A stretch of DNA of 64,000 bases from Azospirillum cavernae. GTDB taxonomy: Bacteria > Pseudomonadota > Alphaproteobacteria > Azospirillales > Azospirillaceae. Positions 26,803 to 36,225 of this stretch are shown here, in pieces. Every line of letters starts with the position of its first letter. The first letter of the stretch is position 1. Made by a program: the position numbers and the translations under genes. The DNA lies in assembly GCF_003590795.1 (NCBI RefSeq), contig NZ_QYUL01000003.1, positions 62,001-126,000 on the forward strand, read 5' to 3'. The notes under the pieces were generated by a model that was not told where the DNA came from, did no database searches, and saw nothing but the letters and a program-made list of their open reading frames with translations.

Positions 26803-28839
26803 ATGCCGTCGCCCGCCGAGACTCTTCTCAAGCCGCTGACGATCAAGCATTTGACCCTGCGCAACCGGGTCATGAGCACCAGCCACGCGCCGGGATACGG
26901 CTCCGACGGTAAGCCCAAGGAACGCTACCAGCTTTACCACGAGGAAAAGGCCAAGGGGGGCATCGCCCTGACGATGTTCGGCGGCTCCTCCTCGGTCGCG
27001 GTGGACAGTCCGGCGGCGCCGTGGAACCAGATCTCGGTCGCCGACGACAGCGTGATTCCGTTCTTTCGGGAATTCTCCGACCGGGTGCACCGCCACGGCG
27101 CGGCGCTGATGATCCAATTGACCCATATGGGGCGGCGGACGCGCTGGGACACGGAGAACTGGTTGCCCACCGTGTCGGCCTCGGCCCGGCGGGAACCGGC
27201 GCACCGCAACACGCCCAAGGAGATGGAGGATTGGGATTTCAAGCGGATCATCGCCGGATTCGCGGCGGCGGCGCGGCGTTGCAAAGAGGGCGGGCTTGAT
27301 GGGTTCGAGCTGTCCGCCGCGCACGGCCATTTGATCGACCAGTTCTGGAGTCCCTCGGTCAACCGCCGCGCCGACAAATACGGCGGCAGCCTGGAAAACC
27401 GCATGCGCTTCGGCGTCGAGGTGTTCGAGGCGATCCGGGCGGAGGTCGGCGACGATTACATCGTCGGCATCCGCATGTCGGGCGACGAGCTGATCGACGA
27501 CGGTCTGACCAACGAGGATTGTGTCACCATCGCCCGGACCTACGCCGAACGCGGGTTGATTGATTTCGTCAATGTGCTGGGCGGGCAGGCGCGCGATCAC
27601 ATGGCGCACGCGATCTCGCTGCCCAACATGTCCTTTCCGGTCGCGCCCTTTTTGCATTTGCCAAGCAGCATCAAGCGCGAGGTCGGCATTCCGGTGTTCC
27701 ACGCCCAGCGCGTGACCGATCTGGCCACCGCCGCCCGCGCGGTGGAGGAGGGGCATGTGGACATGGTCGCCATGACCCGCGCCCACATCGCCGACCCGCA
27801 TCTGATGCGCAAACTTGCCGAAGGACGGTTGGACGACGTCCGGCAATGCGTCGGCGCCGGTTATTGCATCGACCGCATCTATGTCGGCGGCGACGCCCTG
27901 TGCATCCAGAACGCGGCGACCGGGCGCGAAGCGACCATGCCGCACGTCATCGCCAAGGCCCCGGCGCGCCGCCGCGTGCTGGTGGTCGGGGCGGGTCCGG
28001 CGGGGCTTGAGGCGGCGCGGGTCTGCGCCGAACGCGGCCATTCCGTTTTGTTGCTGGAACGGGCGGCGTCGTCCGGCGGGCAAATCGCCGTCGCCGCGAA
28101 AGCGACCTGGCGGGAGGCGCTGACCGGCGTCACCCGCTGGCTGACCCAACAGGCGGTGAAGCTGGGCGTCGAGATCCGCTATGGGGTGGAGGCCACCGCC
28201 GCCACGGTCGAGGCGGAGCGGCCCGATGTGGTGATTCTGGCGACCGGCGGGCGTCCCGACCGGGGCGATTTTCCCGGATCGGATTTGGCCGTCACAAGCT
28301 GGGACGTGCTGACCGGCGCGGTGGAGCCGACGGGCAGTGTGCTGATGTATGACGGGACCGGCCTGCATCATGGCGCGTCCTGCGCCGAATTCATGGCCAC
28401 GCGCGGCGCGCTGGTCGAGATCGCCACCCCCGACCGCATGATCGCGGAGGAGGTTGGCACCACCAACCAGCCGATCCATCTGCGCGAGCTGTACCGGCTG
28501 GGCGTGATGATGACGACCAACCACACGCTGGTCGAGATCTACCCGGAGGGCAACCGCCGCGTCGCCGTCCTGCGCAACGACTACACCCACGAGGAGGAGG
28601 AGCGGCTGGTCGATCAGATCGTCGTCGAGTTGGGGACGCTGCCGAACGACGGGCTGTATCGCGACCTGAAGGAACAATCCGCCAACCGGGGCGAAACCGA
28701 CCTGGATTGTCTGCTGTCCGGTCGTCCGCAGCCCGTGCCGGAACAGGGCTGCGCGCTGTACCGCATCGGCGACGCGGTGGCCGGGCGCAACATCCACGCC
28801 GCCATCTACGACGCCGCGCGTCTCTGCAAGGATCTGTGA
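26803..28839 (+). CDS. dgcA: Dimethylglycine demethylase flavoprotein subunit DgcA
   Basis: Old-yellow-enzyme-related flavoprotein (678 residues) that demethylates dimethylglycine to sarcosine. An N-terminal FMN TIM barrel (PLTIKHLTLRNRVMSTSHAPGYG to about residue 335) with GFELSAAHGHLIDQFWSPSVNRR resembles trimethylamine dehydrogenase and 2,4-dienoyl-CoA reductase. CVGAGYCIDRIY followed by CIQN gives the [4Fe-4S] cysteines. The C-terminal part is a NAD/FAD fold (RVLVVGAGPAGLEAARVCAERG near residue 389). It heads dgcA-dgcB-etfA-etfB, two bases before dgcB. It could act on another methylated amine, but the sox neighbours favour dimethylglycine. Confidence 0.93.
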   Translation: MPSPAETLLKPLTIKHLTLRNRVMSTSHAPGYGSDGKPKERYQLYHEEKAKGGIALTMFGGSSSVAVDSPAAPWNQISVADDSVIPFFREFSDRVHRHGAALMIQLTHMGRRTRWDTENWLPTVSASARREPAHRNTPKEMEDWDFKRIIAGFAAAARRCKEGGLDGFELSAAHGHLIDQFWSPSVNRRADKYGGSLENRMRFGVEVFEAIRAEVGDDYIVGIRMSGDELIDDGLTNEDCVTIARTYAERGLIDFVNVLGGQARDHMAHAISLPNMSFPVAPFLHLPSSIKREVGIPVFHAQRVTDLATAARAVEEGHVDMVAMTRAHIADPHLMRKLAEGRLDDVRQCVGAGYCIDRIYVGGDALCIQNAATGREATMPHVIAKAPARRRVLVVGAGPAGLEAARVCAERGHSVLLLERAASSGGQIAVAAKATWREALTGVTRWLTQQAVKLGVEIRYGVEATAATVEAERPDVVILATGGRPDRGDFPGSDLAVTSWDVLTGAVEPTGSVLMYDGTGLHHGASCAEFMATRGALVEIATPDRMIAEEVGTTNQPIHLRELYRLGVMMTTNHTLVEIYPEGNRRVAVLRNDYTHEEEERLVDQIVVELGTLPNDGLYRDLKEQSANRGETDLDCLLSGRPQPVPEQGCALYRIGDAVAGRNIHAAIYDAARLCKDL

Positions 28840-28840
28840 G

Positions 28841-30748
28841 ATGGTCGCGGCGGCGCTGTCCACGGTCACGCTGACGGTTCTGCTGGTTGGGCTGGCGCTG
28901 GCGCTGGTTCAGGCGCGGCGTTGGCGCGCCGGGCGGGCGGCGGCGGTCGATCTGTGGGCGGGGCTGGCGGCCTTGCCGGGGCGTTATCTGGTGGACGTCC
29001 ACGCCGTGGTCGGGCGCACCCCCTTCAACGCGCGGTTTCACGCCTTGAGCGCGGGCGGCTTTCTCGCGGCGCTCGCCCTGTTGGTTGTGTTGGCGCTGCC
29101 GCCCTTGCGGCATCCGGCGCTGTGGGGGCTTCTGGCGCTCGCGCTGGCGGCGATGCTGGCGGGCGGGTTGATGGTCGGCTACCGGCGTCGGGTGTTGCGT
29201 CCGGCGGGTTTGTCGGGCGGGCGTTTCAACCGGCTGCCCTTGGCGTTGACCGGCTTCGCGGCGGCCTTTCTGCTGGTGGCGGCGGACCAGAGCGCGGGCG
29301 GGGTTCTGCCGGTTCCGGTCGGGTTGGCGCTGGTGGCGCTGGGCGGTTGGGGCTTGGCGGAGCTGGTGTTCGGGGTGTGGAACGGGCCGCTGAAGCACGC
29401 CGTCCATGGCGCGCTGCATCTGGTCGCCCACCCGCGTCCGGCGCGGTTCCACGATGGGGCGGGGCGCGACAGCGGCTTGCGTCCGTTGGATTTGGAGACG
29501 GCGGATTCCGGGCCATTGGGGGCCGGGCGGGTGGTGGATTTCGCCTGGAACCGGCTGTTGGGCTTTGACGCCTGCGTCCAGTGCGGGCGCTGCGAAACCG
29601 CCTGTCCGGCCTTCGCCGCTGGGTTGCCGCTGAACCCGAAAAAGCTGATTCAGGATCTCGTTCTGTCGCTGGACGAGGGCGGCGACGACCGCGCCTATAC
29701 CGGGAGCCGCCATCCCGGTCGCCCGGTTGGGGCGGCGACCAGCGGCCCGTCGCGGCCGCTGGTCGGGCCGCAGGCGATGATCCACCCCGACACGCTGTGG
29801 GCCTGCACCACCTGCCGGGCCTGCGTGCAGGAATGCCCGATGATGATCGAGCATGTCGACGCGGTGGTCGATCTGCGCCGTTTCCAAACGCTGGAGCTGG
29901 GCGCGACCCCGGCCAAGGCGGCGGGCGTGCTGGAGGAGTTGCGGGCGACCGACAATCCGGGCGGGCGCTCGCTGGACCGTCGGCTTGATTGGGCGGTCGA
30001 TCTGCGTTTGCCGGTTTTGGCCGCCGGGGGGACGTGCGACGTTCTGCTGTGGCTGGGCGACGGGGCCTATGATCTGCGCAACCAGCGTTCCTTGCGGGCG
30101 CTGGTCCTGCTGCTGCGCCGGGCGGGCGTCGATTTCGCCGTGTTGGGGGCGGAGGAGCTGGATTGCGGCGACGTCGCCCGCCGTCTGGGCGACGAGGCGA
30201 CCTTTCAGGATCTGGCCCGGCGCAACGTCGCCCTTCTGAATGGCCGACGCTTCGCGCGCATCGTCACCGCCGATCCGCACGCCTTCCACACTCTGCGCAA
30301 CGAATATCCAGCCTTCGGCGGGCGCTGGACCGTGCTGCACCACACCGCCTTTTTGTTGGAGCTGGTGCGCAGCGGCGCGCTGACAGTGACGGCGCCGCTG
30401 GGCCAGGCGGTCGCCTATCACGACCCCTGCTATCTAGGCCGCTACAACGGCGAAACCGACGCGCCGCGCGCCCTGCTCGACGCCATCGGGGCGCGGCGGC
30501 GGGAGATGGAGCGTTCCGGCCTGCGCTCGCGCTGTTGCGGCGGGGGCGGGGGGGCGCCCTTGACCGATGTGGCGGGGGAGCGGCGGATTCCCGACATGCG
30601 GATGGACGACGCGCGGGCCAGCGGTGCGCCCATTCTGGCGGTCGCCTGCCCGACCTGCACGCTGATGCTGGAAGGGGTGGTGGAGCCGCGCCCGGCGGTC
30701 GCCGAAATCGCCGAACTGGTTCTGGCGGCGACGGAGCCGACCCGATGA
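28841..30748 (+). CDS. dgcB: Membrane iron-sulfur electron carrier DgcB
   Basis: A 635-residue membrane protein. About four hydrophobic helices fill the first 190 residues (for example ALALLVVLALPPL and LALTGFAAAFLLVAA). Two [4Fe-4S] ferredoxin motifs follow, CVQCGRCETACP near residue 246 and CTTCRACVQECP near 324. The C-terminus has HdrB-like cysteine boxes (YHDPCYLGRYNG, RSRCCGGGGG and VACPTCTLML). It is thought to take electrons from dimethylglycine demethylation, via ETF or directly, to the quinone pool. Its stop overlaps the etfA ATG (ATGA). Confidence 0.93.
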   Translation: MVAAALSTVTLTVLLVGLALALVQARRWRAGRAAAVDLWAGLAALPGRYLVDVHAVVGRTPFNARFHALSAGGFLAALALLVVLALPPLRHPALWGLLALALAAMLAGGLMVGYRRRVLRPAGLSGGRFNRLPLALTGFAAAFLLVAADQSAGGVLPVPVGLALVALGGWGLAELVFGVWNGPLKHAVHGALHLVAHPRPARFHDGAGRDSGLRPLDLETADSGPLGAGRVVDFAWNRLLGFDACVQCGRCETACPAFAAGLPLNPKKLIQDLVLSLDEGGDDRAYTGSRHPGRPVGAATSGPSRPLVGPQAMIHPDTLWACTTCRACVQECPMMIEHVDAVVDLRRFQTLELGATPAKAAGVLEELRATDNPGGRSLDRRLDWAVDLRLPVLAAGGTCDVLLWLGDGAYDLRNQRSLRALVLLLRRAGVDFAVLGAEELDCGDVARRLGDEATFQDLARRNVALLNGRRFARIVTADPHAFHTLRNEYPAFGGRWTVLHHTAFLLELVRSGALTVTAPLGQAVAYHDPCYLGRYNGETDAPRALLDAIGARRREMERSGLRSRCCGGGGGAPLTDVAGERRIPDMRMDDARASGAPILAVACPTCTLMLEGVVEPRPAVAEIAELVLAATEPTR

Positions 30749-31965
30749 CCGCCCGCCGCCGCGACCCGCGCGCCGAACGGACGGCGCGAATTGTGCAAAC
30801 CGAACCCCGGCGACGGCTGGTGCTTGATCCCGACGCCATTGCGGCGTCGTCGGGCGGACGGCCCCGGCGCGACCCGCGCGCGCGGCGCGCCGACGCCACG
30901 CTGCAAACCGCGCCCCGCCTGCGTCTGGATTGGACCGGCAAGGGGACGGGGGCCGCCGTTTCAATGTCGGCACCGGGGCGGGGACAGCGGGCCGCGCCCG
31001 CCGCGCCACCCTTGCGGGTGATCGAAAACCCGGCCTGCCTGATCTTCGCGGCGCTTGACCGACCCGATGGGGCGTTGTCGGCGCATGACCGCCAGCTTCT
31101 GGCGGCGGCGCGTCTGTTGGCCGACGCGGTTGATGGCGCGGTCGTCGCTGTGGCGCCGGACGGGGCCGATGATTGGGGCGCTCTGGGTGCCGACCGGGTG
31201 ATTCCGCTGCCCGCCGCTTGGGCCGCCGAGTATGCGCCGGAGCGCCGCGCCGCCGCCCTGGTCGCCGCCATCGCCCGATGGTCCCCGCTCCACGTCCTGT
31301 TTCCCGAAAGCCCGGAGGGCGGCGATCTTGCCCGCCGCGTCGCCGCCGCTTGCGGGGAGCGCTTGTTCGCCGGAGTCGAAAGCCTGTCGGCCAGCCGCGT
31401 CGCGCGCCGCGCCGGGGGCGGGGCGACCGAGCTGTCTTGCGCGCCGTCTCGCTTTCTGTCCATCGCCGCCGACGCGGTGGCCCCGCTGGGGGCCGTGCGG
31501 CATGAGGCGCGGCGGCTCGACCCGCCCGAGACGTCGCCGGACGCGCCCAAGCTGCGCGAGGCCCGGCGGCTGCCGGTCGATCCCGACGGGGTGGGGTTGG
31601 GCGAGGCGGATTTCATCCTCAGCGCCGGAAACGGCGTCACCGACTGGGTCGTGTTCGCCGATTTGGGCCGGGCGTTGGGCGCGACCCGCGCGGGCAGCCG
31701 CGTGGTGTGCGACGCGGGACATTTGCCGCGCGACCGGCAGGTTGGGGCGTCGGGAACCGTGGTGTCGGCGCGCTGCTATCTGGCCTTCGGCATCGCCGGA
31801 GCGCCCCAGCATCTTCAGGGCGTCGGCGGGGTGGAGCGCGTCGTCGCCGTCAACACCGACCTCCACGCGGCGATGATCAAGCGCGCCGATCTGGCGATCA
31901 TCGCCGACGCGCAGGCGGTCATGCCCGCGCTGCTGCGTTTGGCGGGGGAGGGTGGCCATGGTTGA
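30745..31965 (+). CDS. etfA: Electron transfer flavoprotein alpha subunit, N-terminally extended
   Basis: The 406-residue ETF alpha subunit accepts electrons from the demethylase and holds FAD in its C-terminal domain (AGSRVVCDAGHLPRDRQVGASGTVVSARCYLAFGIAG and VVAVNTDLHAAMIKRADLAI). The core starts near residue 91 (LRVIENPACLIFAAL). Before it is an Arg-rich extension holding two similar blocks, RRDPRAERTA near residue 5 and RRDPRARRADA near 40, each followed by a P-R-x-R-L stretch; this looks like an internal duplication. ATG 30745 overlaps dgcB by 4 bases. Extended EtfA forms appear typical for dgcAB operons. Confidence 0.92.
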   Translation: MTARRRDPRAERTARIVQTEPRRRLVLDPDAIAASSGGRPRRDPRARRADATLQTAPRLRLDWTGKGTGAAVSMSAPGRGQRAAPAAPPLRVIENPACLIFAALDRPDGALSAHDRQLLAAARLLADAVDGAVVAVAPDGADDWGALGADRVIPLPAAWAAEYAPERRAAALVAAIARWSPLHVLFPESPEGGDLARRVAAACGERLFAGVESLSASRVARRAGGGATELSCAPSRFLSIAADAVAPLGAVRHEARRLDPPETSPDAPKLREARRLPVDPDGVGLGEADFILSAGNGVTDWVVFADLGRALGATRAGSRVVCDAGHLPRDRQVGASGTVVSARCYLAFGIAGAPQHLQGVGGVERVVAVNTDLHAAMIKRADLAIIADAQAVMPALLRLAGEGGHG

Positions 31966-32740
31966 CGTCGCCATCCTTGTGTCCGTGGGGCGGCATCCGG
32001 CGTCGGGCCAGGCGCGGCGCGCGCCGTCGGACGCCCGCGCGCTGGAACTGGCCTTCGGTCTGCCGCCGGGGCGACGTGACGCGCTGCACGCTGGGGATCC
32101 GACGAATCCGGCCCTGCGCGACTATCTGGGCATGGGGCTGGAGCGATTGACCGTGCTCGCCATGGCCGAGGGCCGCGACCCGACCGACGCGCTGGCCGCC
32201 CGCCTGCGCGGCCTGTCGCCCGGAATCATCCTCACCGGCAACCAGGCGGAGGGGGGCGAGGACAGCGGCATGTTGCCCTATGTCGTCGCCCAGGCGCTGG
32301 GCCTCGCCATCGTGCCGGACGTTGTCGCCATCGCGCTGGACGCGGAGGGTCGCACGGCGGAGGTTGTTCAGGCGCTGGCCCGTGGGCAGCGGCGCGCGCT
32401 GCGGGTTGAGCTTCCCTTCGTTGCGACGGTTCATCCGGCGGCCCCCGCCGCCCGTCCGTCGGCCTTCGGCCCGGCCCGGCGCGGTCGGATCGAGGTCGTC
32501 CCGGTTGACGCGCCGCCCGACGCGTTTCTGACCGCCTGCGCCGCCCGCCCGTGGCGCGACCGGCCCAAGCGCCTGAGCGTTGGCGCGGCGGGCGGTGGAA
32601 CTGGCGGCGCGTTGGAACGATTGCGCGCGGCGACGGAAGCGAAAGCCGGGCAGGGCCGCGTGCTGGTCGAGCCGTCCCCCGACGAGGCCGCCCGCGCCAT
32701 TTGGGATTATCTCCAGGAACAGGGAATGCAGCCGCGATGA
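31958..32740 (+). CDS. etfB: Electron transfer flavoprotein beta subunit
   Basis: ETF beta subunit of about 260 residues, partner of the alpha subunit encoded immediately upstream (8-base overlap). The nucleotide-binding segment GIILTGNQAEGGEDSGMLPYVVAQALG corresponds to the AMP site of ETF beta. RGQRRALRVELPFVATVHPAAP and RPKRLSVG follow the usual order. ATG 31958 has GGGAGGG 5 bases upstream; an in-frame GTG at 31952 is an alternative. The sequence is more divergent than housekeeping EtfB, as expected for a dedicated dimethylglycine system. Confidence 0.9.
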   Translation: MVDVAILVSVGRHPASGQARRAPSDARALELAFGLPPGRRDALHAGDPTNPALRDYLGMGLERLTVLAMAEGRDPTDALAARLRGLSPGIILTGNQAEGGEDSGMLPYVVAQALGLAIVPDVVAIALDAEGRTAEVVQALARGQRRALRVELPFVATVHPAAPAARPSAFGPARRGRIEVVPVDAPPDAFLTACAARPWRDRPKRLSVGAAGGGTGGALERLRAATEAKAGQGRVLVEPSPDEAARAIWDYLQEQGMQPR

Positions 32741-32837
32741 CGATCGACGACCGACCACGCCAGGCCCCCGTCTTCGCCGCTTCCGCACGGACGGGATGGC
32801 CCAACACAGAACGACGCAACATCGGACGGAGGGCGTG

Positions 32838-34112
32838 ATGACCATGACGATGCGCTTGGACGACGCCCCAGCCGCCGCGACGACGGCGCCCCCGGTGGTC
32901 GCGGAAAAGGTCGGGGCGGCGGCGGACGTCCGGCTTCAGGTCCGCAACCTCTACAAAATCTTCACCGCCGATCCCAAGCCCGCTCTGGCCATGCTGAAAG
33001 CCGGGGCGAGCAAGGCCGAGGTCCTGGAAAAACTCCACGTCAACGTCGGCGTGATGGACGCCAGTTTCGAGGTTCGGTCGGGCGAGATCTTCGTCATCAT
33101 GGGCCTGTCCGGCTCGGGCAAATCGACGATGATCCGCCTGCTGAATCGGCTGATCGAACCCAGCGGCGGCGAAATCCTGCTCGACGGGCGCAACCTGACC
33201 AAACTGTCCCGGCGGGAACTGGTCGAGGTGCTGCGGCGGGACATGAGCATGGTGTTCCAGTCCTTCGCCCTGCTGCCCCACCTCACCGCGCTGGAAAACG
33301 CCGCCTTTGGCCTGGAAATCGCCGGGGTGGAGAAGGTCAAGCGGCGCGACGCGGCGATGGTCGCGCTTCAGCAGGTCGGGCTTGGCGCCTACGCCCACCG
33401 CTACCCGCGCGAAATGTCGGGCGGCATGCAGCAGCGGGTGGGGCTGGCCCGCGCGCTGGCCAACAACCCGACCATCATGCTGATGGACGAGGCGTTTTCG
33501 GCGCTCGATCCGTTGATCCGCACCGAAATGCAGGACGAGCTGCTGCGGCTTCAGCGCGAGCAGAAGCGCACCATCATCTTCATCTCCCACGATCTGGACG
33601 AAGCCATGCGGATCGGCGACCGCATCGCCATCATGGAAGGCGGGCGGATCGTTCAGGTCGGCACCCCCTATGACATTCTGCGCGCGCCCGCCGACGATTA
33701 CGTCCGCTCCTTTTTCCGCAACGTGGATGTCTCGCGGGTGCTGCGCGCGGGCGACGTCGCCCGGTTCGAGGCGTCGAACACCATCGTCCGGGTTCCCGGC
33801 GTTCTGGGTCCGGCGCTTCAGCAATTGACCGAAAGCGGGCATCTTTTCGGCTATGTCCGCGATGGCGAGAACCGTTTCCAGGGCATCGTGTCGCGGGATT
33901 CGGTGGCGCAGGCGCTGCGCGGCGGCGAGCCGCGCTTCCTCTCCGCCTTTCTGCCGGGGATCGAGCCGGTGACGAGCGACGTTCCGGTTCACACCCTGCT
34001 GCGCCGGGTCGCGTCGGCGCCCTGCCCGGTGCCGGTGGTGGACGCGAACGGAATTTATCTGGGGGCCATTTCGCCCTCGGTGCTGCTGGAAACCTTGGAC
34101 AGGGGGGCCTGA
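32838..34112 (+). CDS. Glycine betaine/choline ABC transporter ATPase (ProV/ChoV type)
   Basis: ATPase (about 424 residues) of a quaternary-amine importer. Motifs are Walker A GLSGSGKSTM, signature MSGGMQQRVGLARAL, and Walker B TIMLMDEAFSALDP, plus the family's N-terminal NLYKIFTADPKPALAML. The C-terminal 120 residues form a CBS pair (SHLFGYVRDGENRFQGIVSRDS and VPVVDANGIYLGAISPSVL) that in ProV/OpuA senses ionic strength or nucleotides. ATG 32838 sits 4 bases after GGAGGG; ATGs at 32844 and 32850 are also in frame. It starts about 100 bases after etfB and is followed by the permease after 3 bases. Confidence 0.93.
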   Translation: MTMTMRLDDAPAAATTAPPVVAEKVGAAADVRLQVRNLYKIFTADPKPALAMLKAGASKAEVLEKLHVNVGVMDASFEVRSGEIFVIMGLSGSGKSTMIRLLNRLIEPSGGEILLDGRNLTKLSRRELVEVLRRDMSMVFQSFALLPHLTALENAAFGLEIAGVEKVKRRDAAMVALQQVGLGAYAHRYPREMSGGMQQRVGLARALANNPTIMLMDEAFSALDPLIRTEMQDELLRLQREQKRTIIFISHDLDEAMRIGDRIAIMEGGRIVQVGTPYDILRAPADDYVRSFFRNVDVSRVLRAGDVARFEASNTIVRVPGVLGPALQQLTESGHLFGYVRDGENRFQGIVSRDSVAQALRGGEPRFLSAFLPGIEPVTSDVPVHTLLRRVASAPCPVPVVDANGIYLGAISPSVLLETLDRGA

Positions 34113-34115
34113 GCG

Positions 34116-35000
34116 ATGGACGGCAAGATCGGGATCGGCGCGTGGGCGGAACAGCTCGTCACCTTCATCCTTGACCATTTCCAACCCTCCCTGGACGTCA
34201 TCGCCGCCATCGTCGACGGTTTTGGCGGCGGCATCGACGCGGCGCTGCTGGGCATGCCGCCCTGGCTGCTTGGCGGGGTGATCGCCGCCGCCGCCTTCTG
34301 GCGGGTCGGCGTTGGCTTTGGGCTGTTCACGATGGGGTCGTTGGCGCTGATTTTCAGCATGGGCCTGTGGGAGCCGACGGCCAGCACGCTGGGGCTGGTG
34401 CTGTCCTCCACCCTGCTCAGCTTGGTGGTTGGGATACCGCTGGGGATTTGGATGGCGGGCAACCGCGTCGCCGAGCATCTGGGCAAGACGATGCTGGATT
34501 TCATGCAGACCATGCCCGCCTTCGTCTATCTGATCCCGGCGGTGATGTTCTTTGGGCTGGGCCGGGTGCCCGGCATCATCGCCACGGTCATCTTCGCCAT
34601 GCCGCCCGCCGTGCGGCTGACCATGCTGGGCATCCAGCAGGTGCCGGGCGAATTGGTCGAGGCGGGGCGCGCCTTTGGCTGCCACCCGCATCAGCTTTTG
34701 TTGAAGGTGCAGTTGCCCAACGCGCTGCCGTCGATCATGGCCGGGGTCAACCAGACCATGATGATGGCGCTGTCGATGATCGTCGTCGCCTCGATGATTG
34801 GGGCGGGGGGCTTGGGCAACGTCGTGCTTCAGGGCATCCAGCGGCTCGACATCGGGTTGGGCTTTGAAAGCGGCCTGTCGGTCGTGCTGCTGGCCATCGT
34901 GTTGGACCGCATCACCCAGAGCTTTGGCGCCGCCAAGGCTCCGGCGCGACGGCCCTTCGCCTTCCTCACCCGGCTGCGGGCGGCGGCGCTGGCTCGGTAA
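34116..35000 (+). CDS. Glycine betaine/choline ABC transporter permease (ProW/ChoW type)
   Basis: Inner-membrane permease of 294 residues. After a polar N-terminus it has about seven hydrophobic segments; the ATPase-coupling loop is EAGRAFGCHPHQLLLKVQLPNALPSIMAGVNQTMMMALSMIVVASMIGAGGLG, the classic ProW EAA region. It is translationally close to the ATPase gene. The binding proteins at 36226 and 37880 are candidate partners, and the phosphorylcholine phosphatase gene sits between this permease and the first of them. Confidence 0.94.
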   Translation: MDGKIGIGAWAEQLVTFILDHFQPSLDVIAAIVDGFGGGIDAALLGMPPWLLGGVIAAAAFWRVGVGFGLFTMGSLALIFSMGLWEPTASTLGLVLSSTLLSLVVGIPLGIWMAGNRVAEHLGKTMLDFMQTMPAFVYLIPAVMFFGLGRVPGIIATVIFAMPPAVRLTMLGIQQVPGELVEAGRAFGCHPHQLLLKVQLPNALPSIMAGVNQTMMMALSMIVVASMIGAGGLGNVVLQGIQRLDIGLGFESGLSVVLLAIVLDRITQSFGAAKAPARRPFAFLTRLRAAALAR

Positions 35001-35098
35001 GCCGTTTGAGGGTTTCACTTTTTTGGGTTGGCGGCTGGCGCGTTCGCGCGCCGGAACGCCCGTTCTTTGCCTTCACTCATGTCTGCGGGGGGATCTCA

Positions 35099-36172
35099 AT
35101 GAACAGAATGACGGCGTTTTTGGGCGCGATTCTGATGACTGGAGCGGTCGCCGCCGGATCCGGCGGTCCCGCCCTGGCGGCGGACGAACTGGCCCATTGG
35201 CCCGCGCCAGCGGCGACCGCGCTGAAGGCCCTGGTCGAAGCCAACGCGAACAAGGGCGCCTACGCCGTGTTCGACATGGACAACACGCTCTACCGCTATG
35301 ACCTTGAGGAATCCCTGCTGCCCTATCTGGAAATGAAAGGGATTTTGACGCGGGAAAAGCTTGATCCGTCGCTGAAGCTGATTCCCTTCAAGGACATCAA
35401 CGGCCACAAGGAAAGCCTGAACAGCTATTATTACCGGCTGTGCGAGATCGACGATCAGGTCTGTTACCCCTGGGTCGCGCAGGTCTTTTCCGGCTTCACC
35501 CTGCGCGAGTTGAAGGGGTACGTCGATGAATTGATGGCCCAAGGCAAGCCGATCCCATCGGATTATTACGAGGGCGACGCCCTCAAAACCATCGAGATCA
35601 GCCCACCCAAGCCCTACGCCGGGCAGTTGGAGCTGGTGAATCTGATGCACAAGAACGGCGTCGAAGTCTATGTGATGACCGCCGCCAGCGAAGAGTTGGT
35701 GCGCATGGTCGCCGCCGATCCGAAATACGGCTACAACATCAAGCCGGAAAATGTCATCGGCGTGTCGATGCTGTTGAAGGACCGCAAGACCGGCGCCTTG
35801 ACCACCGCCCGCAAGCTGATCGAACAGAAAAAATACGACTGGTCCCAGACCATGGATCTGGAGCTTGGGACCTATCTGTGGGCGCCGTTGACCTGGTTTT
35901 CCGGTAAATACGCGGCGATCCTGACCTACATCGACCCATGGAAAAAGCCAATCCTGGTGGCTGGCGACACGCCGACCAGCGACGGTTACATGCTTCTCCA
36001 TGGAACCGACGTCGAGCATGGCGGCATCCGCCTGTGGGTGGACCGCAAGGACAAATACCGCAAGCAAATCCAATCCATGTGGGAGGACGCGGCGGCCCGC
36101 CAGAAGGCGTTGGGACAGCCGGTCACGGCGGACCAAAACTGGCTGGTGGTCAAGGCCCAAGAGATTCAGTGA
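35099..36172 (+). CDS. Secreted phosphorylcholine phosphatase (HAD family, PchP-like)
   Basis: A 357-residue protein with a Sec signal peptide (cleavage near GPALA-ADEL) and the HAD nucleophile motif FDMDNTLYRYDLEES near residue 58. Later, MTAASEELVRMVA (motif II Thr/Ser) and LVAGDTPTSDGYML (motif III/IV acidic residues) complete the site. This matches periplasmic PchP of Pseudomonas, which releases choline from phosphorylcholine for uptake. ATG 35099 follows GGGGGA; the 5' spacer contains a GGCGCG/CGCGCC palindrome near 35037-35052. Its place between transporter genes supports choline supply. Confidence 0.9.
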   Translation: MNRMTAFLGAILMTGAVAAGSGGPALAADELAHWPAPAATALKALVEANANKGAYAVFDMDNTLYRYDLEESLLPYLEMKGILTREKLDPSLKLIPFKDINGHKESLNSYYYRLCEIDDQVCYPWVAQVFSGFTLRELKGYVDELMAQGKPIPSDYYEGDALKTIEISPPKPYAGQLELVNLMHKNGVEVYVMTAASEELVRMVAADPKYGYNIKPENVIGVSMLLKDRKTGALTTARKLIEQKKYDWSQTMDLELGTYLWAPLTWFSGKYAAILTYIDPWKKPILVAGDTPTSDGYMLLHGTDVEHGGIRLWVDRKDKYRKQIQSMWEDAAARQKALGQPVTADQNWLVVKAQEIQ

Positions 36173-36225
36173 CGCGCAATCTCCGATGAGCGGAAACCGC
36201 CATCGAACAGGGAAGGCAATGAAAC

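Noticed and set aside
32232-35018. 928-residue open frame opposite the choline transporter genes
   Set aside because: Shadow of ATPase and permease genes; no recognisable fold.
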